From Isoetes taiwanensis (taxonomy: Eukaryota > Streptophyta > Lycopodiopsida > Isoetales > Isoetaceae): a stretch of 64,000 nucleotides of DNA. The position numbers were made by a program, and so were the translations under genes. Shown here one piece after another: positions 11,891 through 23,600 of this stretch (positions are counted from its first letter, which is position 1; the number at the start of each line of letters is the position of its first letter). The DNA lies in the NCBI GenBank assembly GCA_021234155.1, contig JAJEKV010000271.1, forward strand, positions 188,001 through 252,000, written 5' to 3'. A model generated the notes under the pieces. That model ran no database searches. It was not told the DNA's origin and saw only the letters and a program-made list of their open reading frames with translations.

Positions 11891-12041
11891 CCATTCCAGG
11901 CTTCCCATGTATTCTATCTATTCTTTGTAATGAAAGTCTTCTATCAATTAGAAGCAATACATTTATATATTCAAACACATTCCACTGCATGGCAATGTGG
12001 ATTTAGGAATGACAAAATTATTTCTTTCACCTTAGACAGGT

Positions 12042-12471
12042 ATGGGACTGGTTGTTTTCCCTTTTTCAGGTTTCACTAACAAGTCAATAACTGCTTTTGG
12101 CAATTTACCCAAGTACCTGGACAGAGTTACAAGGCCAGGCTTTTCATCTAGCAGCAGGATGGTTGCTTTGGACTATCTGGAAAAGACGAAGATTGGTAAT
12201 CTTCAAAGGTCTGGATGTGGCAGATAATCGTGTTCTCCAAGAAGCTCAAGGTTACATTGTAAAGTCGTATCATTGTTCTTCACTTGCCCCTCGCAAGAGG
12301 CGATTGATTTTTGAGGAGTATTTGGATGTGCACTCTTATGCTTAGGCAGGTTGCTTCACTCGGTGGGTCTCTGCTTATCCGCTGAGATTTTATTCCTGTC
12401 TCTGCATTTATACTTGTATTTGACTCTTTGATTGAATAAAGTCTGACGTCCTTCAACAAAAAAAAAAATTT
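12042..12471 (+). mobile_element. 5'-truncated LINE, 3' end with poly(A)
   Basis: The end of a non-LTR retrotransposon ORF2 is readable: FHLAAGWLLWTIWKRRRLVI at about 12146-12205, then LEAQ/EEYLDV-like residues to a stop near 12345, a 3' UTR with AATAAAG at 12436, and a poly(A) run at about 12459-12469. The same C-terminal block and the same CGTCCTTCAA-poly(A) ending occur in the larger LINE at 54.7-57.66 kb, so both belong to related families. The left boundary is approximate. It directly follows the ABC1K relic. Confidence 0.7.
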
Positions 12472-12999
12472 ATTTCTTTCAAACCCAATATGCGTCGGCT
12501 TGTGTGTTGTATGTTAACATTTATGCATCTGGTAGTAAATATGCCGAGCAGTCCAAATCACATTTCACCAATAATGATTATTCATATTTAAAGTCATTTG
12601 ATTATTATGTAATGTATTGATAAGCCATTTAGGCCCCAGGCCTCCTATGGTGAAACGATACATAATTTATTGTTTTTATTGTTCAAGATGCTCATTCCAG
12701 AGGGGTGTAACTTCTTTATGTATTTTTTTTTGCTGGCCGTAATGGGCTTCTTTCAAGACCGAATAATATTATTTGCAACAAAAGAAAAGGGGTTTATTCT
12801 TGTTGGGAAGGTCGAACGTGAATTTAGTTTATTGCAGAAGGCACGTGGGCAAATAAGTTTCAAGTAAAGGACACAATTTATAAATGAGTAGTCGTCACAC
12901 AACCATGATGGAAGGAGAACTTCAAAAACACTTAAAAAGTACTATAACATAGTAATAGTAGATGAAACACAAATAACTTATGTCCACTACAGCAATGCA
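12472..12999. other. Gene-free AT-rich stretch
   Basis: Short open frames only; nothing supports a gene here. Confidence 0.35.
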
Positions 13000-14770
13000 C
13001 TAAGCTAAAGTAATCTCCAACACTGAATTTGGAAACATTGGTTGTATCAGTCGTAGATCAGCCAAAGGATCCTTCCCAAGCACCTTCGTGTATACATAGA
13101 ACAAGTGCTTGCAAGGAATAAGTTGTTTTTTGCCGATCCAATGCATAAAATCTGGACAGGTGCAGGCAGGTTCACGTCTTATGCTAACCATGCAGACTCT
13201 ATCTTCACTTTGGAGTGTGTAGTTGACATGCCTCCTTTGAATGATACCTTGTGTGGTTCTATCATCGACCACCATATTTTTACTTTGCTCAAGACGCACC
13301 ATACCTCGTTCCTTTTATTCACACGTCTTCCATCCCTTGTCATGCGGACACTTTCAGAAACTTTATTCTGTGTTGTTTCCTGAACTGTCGTACCAGTATG
13401 AATTGCTGGTTGCATGTGAATCCCATCTAACTGGTACCCTTTCTTCATCAAGAACTCTATTTCATCTTGTCGCAAATTGCTTCCTCTTGCAACTGGACAT
13501 AGTTGTGGTCTTAGAGGTGGGTGCAGAAAAGCCTTATCCGGGAACCATGTGCACTTCACATTATCTGGACAAAACCAAATTAATTGTTCTTGTGACCCCC
13601 CTCTGAAAGTCCTGATACCTTTGAAGCTAGGTGCTGCAGTTGATGATAAGCCCTTATTAATCCTTCCATTTTCAGATGTCATTCCCTGACATTTTACTTG
13701 ACTACCAGCAGTTGTCCTTCTGATAGCCCCAAAAGTGTTGTGAACATCTCTCTTCACCACAACTAAAGATGTAGCAGCAAACAGATTTCTGACTGATGGA
13801 TCATTGGAAGCAACTCTTAGAACACTATGTGCTTGCGTATCTGGGCGATGTGTTCCACAATCTCGTGTCAGATTCCCATCCTTGGAGACTGTTTTTTGAT
13901 TTTTAGATACGGGTTGGTCATTTCCACCTGTTCTTGAATTATGTAAATACATGCTATATCTGCCAACTTCCTGGTTAAAACATTCAGCAGATCTCCAATT
14001 GGCCTGATCGTATTAAACTTCCAATATGGAGTGATCATCTAAAAGTGATTGATGCTTCAGGGACATTTCTTACTTCTGGAAGTACTTTGTAATATTTTGA
14101 GTGTATAATATGAAAACACGTTCTTCAAAAAAAAAAAACATTCAGCAGCAACTTTTGACTTATCGCTACTAAGTTGCCCTTGTAGTCTAGTAAGCAAAGT
14201 CGAAATTCCAGGTCCAGGACCAACGTAGTTGTGCTCTAAATATGATTTATACCTAGTGCCCTGCAATAATGCTTCAGTGAGGTAAAAAAGGCTTGCATCA
14301 TACAATGTTAAGGTTATAGTATACCCCGTTGCAGCTAACCAACTCCCATGTCTAGATTCTGACAAATTTGTATCAGGCATATATATATAGCTGTGGATAA
14401 GTCTACGCTAGTCTTCATATAATTTCCCTATCTACTTACTCTATGATGCCACCATGCTAGCCATGAGGACAGAGAGTTTACATCACTTGGTGAAGCCTTG
14501 CCATGCCACCAATCTATGATCGATTGATACGTCTTCTCAGCATCATCTATTATTTGACACTCTCTCCACTTTCTACAAAGCTTGAGATGCTCTTGTCTAT
14601 ATTCTGGATGTATAAGACGGTTAGTATAGCGTTGTAGACATTGTTCAAAATGGAAAACACAATATCTTTCCTTTTCAGGAATTATTTGGCCATTATAAAA
14701 GACTTCTCTAATTGCTGTCCAATTGGCATGGGCCTCATCTGTTAGTGATGCAAATGGATACCATCACCTT
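13000..14770 (-). pseudogene. SWIM-zinc-finger, transposase-like gene, interrupted
   Basis: Reading on the minus strand: an upstream block after a CTAACAG acceptor near 14744 (DEAHANWTAIREVFYNGQII, WWHGKASPSDVN), a GT-AG intron near 14433-14391, then PDTNLSESRHGSWLAATGY, a 144-bp insertion (13991-14134), continuation MYLHNSRTGGN, and finally a SWIM zinc finger CTC...PCKH (CxCx(n)CxH) ending at 13000. The SWIM finger after a domain with an ESRH motif resembles MULE-type and related DNA-transposase proteins. Joining across the insertion keeps frame (VAAEC to FNQEVGRY). A further frame change near 13300, just before the SWIM finger, also breaks the gene. No terminal inverted repeats were found. 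It could alternatively be a domesticated SWIM protein that has recently died. Confidence 0.55.
13991..14134 (+). mobile_element. 144-bp retroposon (SINE or truncated LINE) with 14-bp TSD
   Basis: AAAACATTCAGCAG occurs at 13977-13990 and again at 14135-14148, flanking a 144-bp insert that ends in an A-run. The insert end (TTCTTCAAAA...) is like the ends of the two LINE copies in this window. Excision of the insert plus one repeat restores the SWIM-gene reading frame. There is no internal coding capacity. Confidence 0.85.
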
Positions 14771-14999
14771 CACAAAATATCAATGTTTTAATATAGCAAT
14801 TTCGATTAATTGTAAAAACATAACTTTCAAGTATGATCTGCCACCTCAACCTCCGGCCATGGAGGGCAACCCTCCGTGCGCAGCACCTTGTTTTTATTCC
14901 TTTCTGCCAAAATCGGGAAAGCGAGTATTTATCTTGAGCCCTTAGAGACCACATGCCAATTTCTAAAAAAAAAAGCACGTAAGGGAAGGTGCCCCTCTT

Positions 15000-15210
15000 T
15001 CATCCACTCCTCTTTAATGGCCCACTTTTTGCCCTTTAATGACCCACTTTTTTACCCTTTAATAGCTCATCTTAACCCTTTTGCCCCTCTTCCATCCACT
15101 CCTCTTTAATGGCCCACTTTTTGCCCTTTAATGACCCACTTTTTACCCTTTAATAGCTCACCTTAACCCTTTAATAGCCCACCTTTGCCCTACAGTAGCC
15201 CACCTTAAAA
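15000..15210 (+). repeat. Minisatellite of TTTAATGGCCCACTTTT-type units
   Basis: A block containing CATCCACTCCTCTTTAATGG is repeated with a period of about 90 bp (15001 and 15090), and each block is itself made of shorter units of the form CCTTTAATgrCCCACTTTTT. The array decays at its right edge around 15210. Confidence 0.75.
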
Positions 15211-15493
15211 AGTACTAAAAATTGAACTAAATGCATGGTCTATTAATTGACACTTGTGGGACAATGAAGGTCAAGTGTGAGCATTTGGTGGCCCTTTGAA
15301 GGTCTTTTAGTGGTCCATTAAAGGCATTTTGTGGTCTATTGGGGCCAAAATAAGAATAGAACTTAAAATCTTAGTAGCGAGCTTTCGATTTGTCGAAACA
15401 ACTCGTGTTTAGTACCAATTAAAAGCTAAACTTTGAATTTTTATTGCGTTATATATGAAAATAGGTGATTAAAAAAAATTAAACCCATCATAA

Positions 15494-15659
15494 CTAGTAA
15501 TGGTGCCCGGCGTTGCCGGGCTTCAGCAATAATTGATGTTGGTTGTTCTTTTTGTTTAGGGATGGAGGTTGTTCTTGAAGTGGGGCGGACTTAAATGTTG
15601 TGGTATAGAAAGATGTTTGTCATTTTTATTATAAATGAGTGGAGATAGAGTATAATAGA
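15494..15659 (-). mobile_element. Short non-autonomous Helitron-like element
   Basis: On the minus strand the element would start TCTATTATACTC at 15659, and end in a perfect GC hairpin (GCCCGGC AAC GCCGGGC, about 15504-15522) followed by ACCATTACTAG, finishing with CTAG at 15494. The flanks are A on the 5' side and T on the 3' side, matching Helitron insertion between A and T without target duplication. The hairpin, CTAG end and AT-rich TC start are the three hallmarks. At 166 bp it is very short for a Helitron. Confidence 0.6.
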
Positions 15660-17945
15660 TCATTATGGAATTGGCAAAGTTGAGCACGTGTCTAACAATG
15701 TGATGTTAAGCATTGTTGGAAATGGATGAGTGTAGTTATATAGAATAATAACTTTTGCTTTGAAGGGTCCTACAATAAGGCCATGCAATGTGAATTCTCT
15801 CATAGTTGGAGATGGATGAGTGTAGTTATATAGCACAACAATTCTTGTTTTTGAAGGGCATGTTATTGAAAGTTGAGTATTAAGGCTATGCGATGTGAAA
15901 TCTTATATAGTTAATACAATAGGTTGAAACATATCCTATTGTTTAAATTTCCTAAAGAGAAGATGTTACTTTTCCACTCATTCTTGCACTCCAAGTTGTA
16001 AGCCGTGTGATTTGCATTTTGGTAGAGCTAGAATTGCAATAAATCCTCCATAGCTATCCTATCTAAAGCATGTTAACAATTTGTAAGCTAAATATTTAAG
16101 TTGTTTCTCCCAAATATTTCTCGAATTGATTCGATATGACTGGCATACTAAATTCCGGTCCCCTTTTGGGTTTTTTTTTTTTTTTTTTTTTCCCTAAGCG
16201 AAGACCAGAACCATGCCTCCAAAGCTGCCAAACTAAACCATGCAATCCTTCCAATATGACGCTGAAAATGTGATATATATAGAGCTCTAGAACTTCTTAA
16301 GATTGATTGACATGGAATTCAGTATATAGATTTTGTGTACACAGTATTTAACATTGAACTTGAATGTAAGATAGAAACCATTTTGTAGTGTGACATGCTA
16401 GTAGATGAGATGAATTAAATTCAACTTTGAGAGCATATGATCTTTTGAATATGATCTATGCGCCATAAGTTAACAATTTGGCCCTCTTTTGTGCTCCCCA
16501 ACACATTCCTATGACCTATGTGTCAGTATAACTTAACAATTATGTGCACACTTTTGTGCTCCTGAACACAGGCTCCACTAAGATTGTCGGGCGTAGCAAC
16601 TATATGTTATAAGGTTGTTAAATATAGGTGTCCAACAATGCAAAGCATAAGAATTTGTATCGCCAAGTGTGTTGGTCTAAGCTATTTTGTAGATTTTGTT
16701 GGAAGAGCATAACAGTTGTATATAAACTTAGTCTTCTTCCACATAGAATTTTATTATGATAGAATTTTATTATGGTATTTTTGGACTTGAACTTGGTTGT
16801 CTTATGTTGGACCCATTGCGAGATGTTGTGATTGTAGGGCATGTGAGCAATGCTTACAAATAAATCGTTCCTTGCATATATGTTTTCATGTGTATGAGCA
16901 TAGAAGTTTTGACATAGGCACTATAATCGAGAACAAATATACACATTGGAACAAACATACACATTGGAATGACATGGACACTATTGTCATGAACAAATAT
17001 ACACATTGGAAGTTTAGACCTAAGTGCATGGCATTATAATCCCCTTGTAGCAATTTATAATTTCTGACTTTGAAAATGAGTGAAAGTTTTTGCTATTCTA
17101 TTCTATTCTAGGCCTCTAGATGTTGCTTTCAGGTAGTAGCAATGGTTTGTCATGTTATATGGAATGGTCTTGATCCAACTTAAACTTGGACAGAAAACAA
17201 TCGGAGAAAAACATGGAAACGGTTGTTGCAGAGTTCAAGCCTTTAAATCAGAGTGTAAGCAAAAAAGTGGGAAGCAAATAATTGCATGTTAACGTGTATG
17301 TGCCCAAATGATATTTGTATTGGTTAACATGGAATTGAAAAGCACAATGAACATAGCAAATGACATGAAATTCTAGTATTTCCTTCCAATTGAAATGGAT
17401 TCTAGATTGTAAACTAACCCTAAGATTTTCATGTGTTATAGAAAGTTCACTTCTAAGTTACTGGAGAAGGATTATATATAAAGTTAAAGCTCGATGAAGT
17501 GAAATATATCTAGATAATAGTTCAAATTCTAATGCATGTTGTAATCTTGTTTATTTGGAAGAGCTTCAATGCGTGCATTCTTGTAATGGAACCTGCACAT
17601 TAGAAGAGTAATGCTTCTATCATTATACTCCCAGTTAAACCACATGTAGTTTCTTACCAAGCAGTTTGACGAAGTCCATTTGAACTGAAACTCTTAAGCC
17701 AAAAGATCTGGAGTAAATAAGTCCATATTTGATTGAGGTGTATAGTATTTGATCATATACGGATCGAAATGACACTGATGCCATAAAGCAGATTTTGCTG
17801 AATACACTAAATGCTTGAAAGAAAAGAAATCTGACAACCATCTAAAAAGGTTGATTCATATTGTGGCATGATACTCATGTAATCAGTAGCTAACTTTCAG
17901 TCTAGCATAGCTTAATCTCGGTGCATCCTCGGAACACATAACAGA
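15660..17945. other. Gene-free stretch with poly(T) and small repeats
   Basis: No gene is supported. Seen: a 22-base T-run near 16170-16191, and ACAAATATACACATTGGAA-like repeats near 16930-17010. Confidence 0.4.
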
Positions 17946-18640
17946 ACTATCGAGGTTCGGATGACATTATAATTTACCGGATCACACAATCCCCATTTCT
18001 ACTATATCCATTCATTTTAACCCCCTGGCGGGTTGGATTTGGGCCTTGAAGAGCAAGGATTTGTTCTCCTTGGTATCTTAGTGGAGCATTCCAATGGAAG
18101 ACTTAAATCTAAGTTTCAAGCTTAAGTTGCTATGGCGGATTATATATTCGGATGCTTTATCTTAGCATGTGGCAATCGCCCGACTTTAAAGATCTCCAAA
18201 TATGCCAAAGACATTACTATGTATACCCGTGATTTGGCAAAGGAGAAAAAGCTCGAAGGGTTTTACGCCCTGCAAAGACACTTGAGATTGACCCGTAACT
18301 ATCGAGGTTCGGATGACATTATAATTTACGGATCACACAATCCCCATTTCTACTATATCCATTCATTTTAACCTTGCAGGTTGGATTTGGGCCTTGAAGA
18401 GCAAGGATTTGTTTTCCTTGGCATCTTAGTGGAGCATTCCAATGGAAGACTTAAATATAAGTTTCAAGCTTAAGTCGCTGCTATGGCGATTATATATTGA
18501 GATGCTTTATCTTAGCATGTGGCAATTGCCGGCTTAAAGATCTCCAAATATGCCAAAGACATTACTATGTATACCGGGATTTGGCAAAGGAGAAAAAGCT
18601 CAAGGGTTTATCGCCTCGCAACACACTTGAGATTCGACCC
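17946..18640 (+). repeat. 352-bp direct tandem duplication
   Basis: Two copies, 17946-18297 and 18298-18640, both starting ACTATCGAGGTTCGGATGAC and ending near TTGAGATT..GACCCG. They differ by scattered substitutions and small indels. Both copies contain a possible coding remnant (ISKYAKDITMYTRDLAKEKK), which is unassigned. Confidence 0.85.
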
Positions 18641-19001
18641 GAGTTTGTGAGGTAGTCGAATATCTTTCATAAAAAAGAGCCGAAGTTACATATTGCATAT
18701 TGTTCCAAAACCTGATGTGATGTATAAGCTCCACCCACCCATGCCTTCCATAACGACCTAGAGAAAAAAATAATAATACTCGGATCCACCCACTGCGGAA
18801 GTGCACAATGCCATAGAAACAGATGGTTACCTTAGAAGCAAGGACTTGAGCAAAGAAGTCGATGAAAAAAGACCAAACAACATTGCAAATGACAAATTTT
18901 GAGCTGCTATTAACCCTTTGTTTGCTTGGTCTTCCGATGTTAAGAAAGAAGAACGAAATGTGTGATCACCACCAGCAGGTAAATCTTATTCATTCGCCAA
19001 T

Positions 19002-19268
19002 TTAGAATGTTTTTTTAAATTGTGACAGATGGACAACCATGGCTTTTATTATGCAAGCCAATAATTGGATGATCATAACAATTCCTTCATACGTTGCATT
19101 AGGAATAAACAGACAAAGATGTGCAAAAATGATACCAAATGCAGCAAGTGAGGCAAGTGCTTCCAAATATCGAGGCGGTTCCAAAAGGTGCTTGCTCTGA
19201 AGCTTGCTAAACTGAACAGATATACTTGGAAATATAAGGAGAGAAAATAGTGCCCTACAAAATATCAT
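19002..19268 (-). CDS. Hydrophobic exon-like ORF, unknown
   Basis: An open frame preceded on the minus strand by TTTTGTAG (a plausible acceptor). It encodes two hydrophobic stretches (ALASLAAFGIIFAHLCLFI and GIVMIIQLLACIIKAMVV), as expected of membrane-spanning helices. It may be one exon of a membrane protein whose other exons were not found. No family is recognised. Confidence 0.25.
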   Translation of the reverse strand: MIFCRALFSLLIFPSISVQFSKLQSKHLLEPPRYLEALASLAAFGIIFAHLCLFIPNATYEGIVMIIQLLACIIKAMVVHLSQFKKTF

Positions 19269-20634
19269 GAGAAAAATAAGCTTTAACGCACTATAGAATA
19301 ATATGAATACAACACATTAACAAAGAACCATTCATAATATGTGATACTTAGAAGAGGAATCTGCAAGAAAAACGAACCTGCTTAGCTGGAAAAAGGAAGC
19401 TTTAAAAGGTCAGATCCATGACCTCACCCCTATTTTTACATTTCGACAATCAGGGGCCTGCTTTAGGTCCGAATGCCACTTTGCCTGGTCCCATCTTCAA
19501 ATAAAGAAGCACTTAATGCCATTATTATAAGCATGCATCCCTATATGAACAGAGCACATGAAACATGGAACACTTAAAAACCATCTAAGGAAAAATTATG
19601 CAAGAATATTTGAAGTCTATATAAGGTCTCTGCAATAAACATGGCATAAATGTTGGGCAATGCAATTGCTAAGGCGAAAGCGGGACATAAGAAGTCCTAA
19701 ATGCCGGAAAGTGTCGAGCAAAACATGTGTGTCTTGTGAAAACATCGAGCTTTAAATAATATGGGAAATGTGATAGTTTACGTAGTAAAAGCAAAATACT
19801 TTTCCTCTTCTTGTAGAAGCGCGCAACTACACTGGGGGACGTCCATAATAAGTTATGCAAAATCTTTATATTATCCAACGAGAGATATTAAGAAGCTCCA
19901 AATCATCCGGGTATTGACGATGATAACGCCAAGGCACATGTGTAATTCACGGGAAAAAGAGCAATCCAATGGAGATGTCAAGCCGTTTTGTTACTCAGTT
20001 CGGACGGATTAGGTCATGAAGGAAAATAGGGAACCAGCGGAGGATCAGTATCCTAGAACCAAATCATATGCATGATGGGCCCCGAATCGAGGTAACGGCT
20101 AGGTTGAGAAAATGCCGGAAGATAAATCGACTTAGCTTTTCGTGGCATGGCATGCGTCGCCCTCCTCGCCCGGTACAATCGAGCCCAAAGAGGAAAGCGA
20201 GTAAAAAAAATAAAGAAGCCAAACTCATACAAATAAGGACCCTTAAAAAACTTCTTTCGATTTTTGGATAGCCGGAATGTTTTACCGGGAGCTAAAATCT
20301 TTAAAACCTTTGGAAACCAACCTGAAAAAAAAATCCAAAAAGTTTTCCACTTTACGGAAAAACTGAATTTAAACAATAGGATATAATTTTTACCCTTAGG
20401 TGGGCGCTTTAGGTGGGCGCTTTATGGGCACCCTCCCCTACCTGGCACACAGATTTATCTTGTCGTGTAATAATGGAATGCAGAAATCCAAGATTGCTGC
20501 TGTCGTGGAGCCCTGTATTTCCTCCACCTAGGAACTTCCAGGGGCCTACTCGAGGCACGCCCTAAAGATTCAGCTTCATTAAGAAGCTTCGACAAGGGCC
20601 TGAGCAAATCAGGTCCAAGCTTTTCGAGGTCAGA
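19269..20634. other. Gene-free region upstream of Ku80
   Basis: No supported gene. The part close to 20635 presumably holds the Ku80 promoter and 5' UTR, but no TATA box or other element can be named with confidence. GGTGGGCGCTTTA is directly duplicated at 20400-20423. Confidence 0.35.
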
Positions 20635-23600
20635 ATGGCGCGTAATAAGGTGGGCGTTCTTCTTTGTTTTGCAGTTTGATCATTTTTTCCGCATGCAATC
20701 GAACTTAGACGAGGTTGCAATATACAGGAAACACTGGTGCTACTTTTGGATGTGTCACCAACAATGCATCCTTACCTCAACACTGTGGCAAAAGCAGCCC
20801 GAAACCTCGTACAAAGAAAAGTACATTTTTCTGCTCATTGTTTTCATCCTGTTTAGTTTTTAATGCTGATTATGTCTGCAGATGATGTCAAGCAAGCATG
20901 ATGAGCTGGGTCTTGTCTTCTTTGGAACTAACGGTAAGTTATCAGCTGTGAAGGACTCTGCAGATAATTGCACAGTAGTTACATATCGAAGCTGAAGTAA
21001 TGTCTCACTCCAACATATTTTATGCATCATTTATCATCATTTGTGCCCTCTTGCAACGAAGGATACTTAATGCATCTAATTTGGCTCGTATGCAGATACT
21101 GATAATGAACTGAATCATGAAATTGGTGGATATGAAAACATTGTGTCTTATCCTATCAAGGTTGTTGATTGTTCTCTTGCGCAACAATTGGATGTGCTTC
21201 CTCAAGGATCTGCACCAAATGATTGTATCCATAAAGTTTTGTAAAGCTTGTTGTTTCTTTTCATGTGAATTGTCCAATCTCGCAGTCGGATCTGTGTAGT
21301 AGTGTTTTTCGCTCTCTAAATATAAAAAGTTGTGATTCTTAATTATAAAATCAGTTGTTGATGCAATTGTGGTTGGCATGGATATGATCATCAAAAAGCT
21401 AGGTTCAGGTAAGAAAGGAAACAGAAGAATCTGCCTTATCACAGATGCCAAATCCCCCATTAAGGAACCAGATGAAGGAACAAAGATTGAACAGGTTGAT
21501 AGCATTGCTTCTCAGATGGAAGAGCAAGGGTTTAAGTTTGATGCCATTATTCTTCAAGTGAATGCCAAGGTCCACATCAAATCAGAAACTGACAAGGAAA
21601 ATGAAATTTTTTTAAGAAGGTTTTCTGCAAAAACGCAAGGGGAATTTTTAGCTCTTGACAATCCACTGGAGGTTTTGGCAGCAGTGAGGCCAAGGGCAGC
21701 CCCTGGGACAACACTATACAGAGGGGACATGGAAGTCACCCCTGCAATGAAAGTGAAGGTGCTCTTTGTTCCTGCAGTTTATCTAAACTCCTTTTTAACT
21801 GCTCAACAAAAAGTGTAGTAGCTCCTTTCATGAAATTGTATCAGTCATAAACTCATCAATTTGCTAATGTTGTTCATATTAAACAGCACCCACTCTTAAA
21901 ATTTTCAAATTGGTTGTACCTCCAAGTAAAAGTATTTTGTTATTTGCAGGTATGGGTCTACAAAAAGGTGGCTCAAGAAAAATTTCCTTCCCTGAAGAAT
22001 TATTCAGATAAAGCCCCTGAAAGTGACATGTCAGCTAGACACGAGGTAAAGCTTGATGTCGAATATAAGAGTAGTGAGAAGGCCAATGTTACGATTCCTC
22101 CATCGCAAAGGGCAAAAGCATATCGTTATGGAACAGAACTTATTCCAATAGCCCCTGATGTGGAAGAAGCTTTGAAGTTGAAGAATGAGAAGGGTGTCAA
22201 GGTAATAGGCTTCACAAGAGCTTCTAACATTCCTAGGTAAAAGTTATATCCCTTTGTTGATGTTGGCTGTCCATTTGTCTAATATCGAGATTCATTAATG
22301 CATAACCAAAATCACCATAGATAGAGAACCTTGACATATCACTGTAAAGTCTCAAGGTCCTTGTTCATATAGTCATGGCATTATGCTTTTGAGTTCAAGT
22401 GATGGATTGTTCAGATGCATTGTTTTTGTTTGACACCATTGTTTTCCATTCTAGGCACTACTATATGAAGGACACAAATGCATTTGTACCAGAACCTTGT
22501 AATACCAAATCCATAATAGCAATTTCTTCTCTTGCTCGAGCTTTAGAAGCTACAAAGATGGTTGCTGTTGTTCGTTGTATCTGGAGGCAAGGGCAAGCCC
22601 ATGTTGTTCTGGGGGTTCTTTCTCCAAACATTGGTGCTGAAGACAGTGTAGTAAGTTAATTTGGATGGTTGACATGTTTTTTTACATAACTGACACTATT
22701 TATTGTGCTTCCAATCAATGTTTCATTTATTGATATGTTAATTAAATCTTTATCACAACTGTTAGAAGCATATAGTGTGTTATGCATTATCTCACATCTG
22801 ATGAAGGTAAGGCTGCCCAACTTGCAGGCTGATTCCTTCTTCTTCAACATTATTCCTTTTGCAGAAGATCTACGGGAATTTGGGTTTGCTTCATTTAGCG
22901 ACATGGTTGCTCAACAACCTTCAATGTTTCAACAACAAGTTGCACGTAACTTTGTGATGGCATTTGATCTTGCACCAAGATATGGAGGAGAATTATTACA
23001 ACCTGATAGGACGGTGAATCCAGTATTGCAGGTGCCCCGTGTTAAAATATTAATGTTTGAGGAAATCTGTACAGTTTTCTTGTGATTAGTAATATGTAGC
23101 CTAGGGAATGGTCAACCTTCTCTCCATTGATTTATGGAAAGCTGCCCTAATGGTCTTAAGTTTAATATGCCCTTCATGTCATTTATAGTTTGCTCCATGT
23201 AGTCTCATGGCCTTCTACATGTCTAATATTCCCTAAGCCCTAGAGCTCAGGAAAATCAATTCCGCCATTACAACTTTCTCTCTATTAGGAAACCTTCTAT
23301 AAAAGGTGTCCTGATTCCAACTACCTCCAAATCCATGCAAGGCATTCCAGGTCAGACTCATAATCCATGGCTGAAATGATTTTATGAATTGAGATGGATA
23401 AAATACATGTTGATACCTTTATTCTCTTTTGATTCAGCGTTTCTACCATTTTCTTCATATGAAATTTCAAGATGGCGATGCTGAGGTCCCCCCTTTATAT
23501 ATGGAACTCAGGAATATTATTGAACCTGATTCCAAGCTGATGTCTGAAAATGAGTCAACTATAAAGCAGCTACTTGATGTGTTCACTCTGACTATAAATC

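Noticed and set aside
21020-21505. 161-codon minus-strand ORF
   Set aside because: Antisense shadow across Ku80 exons 4-5 and an intron.
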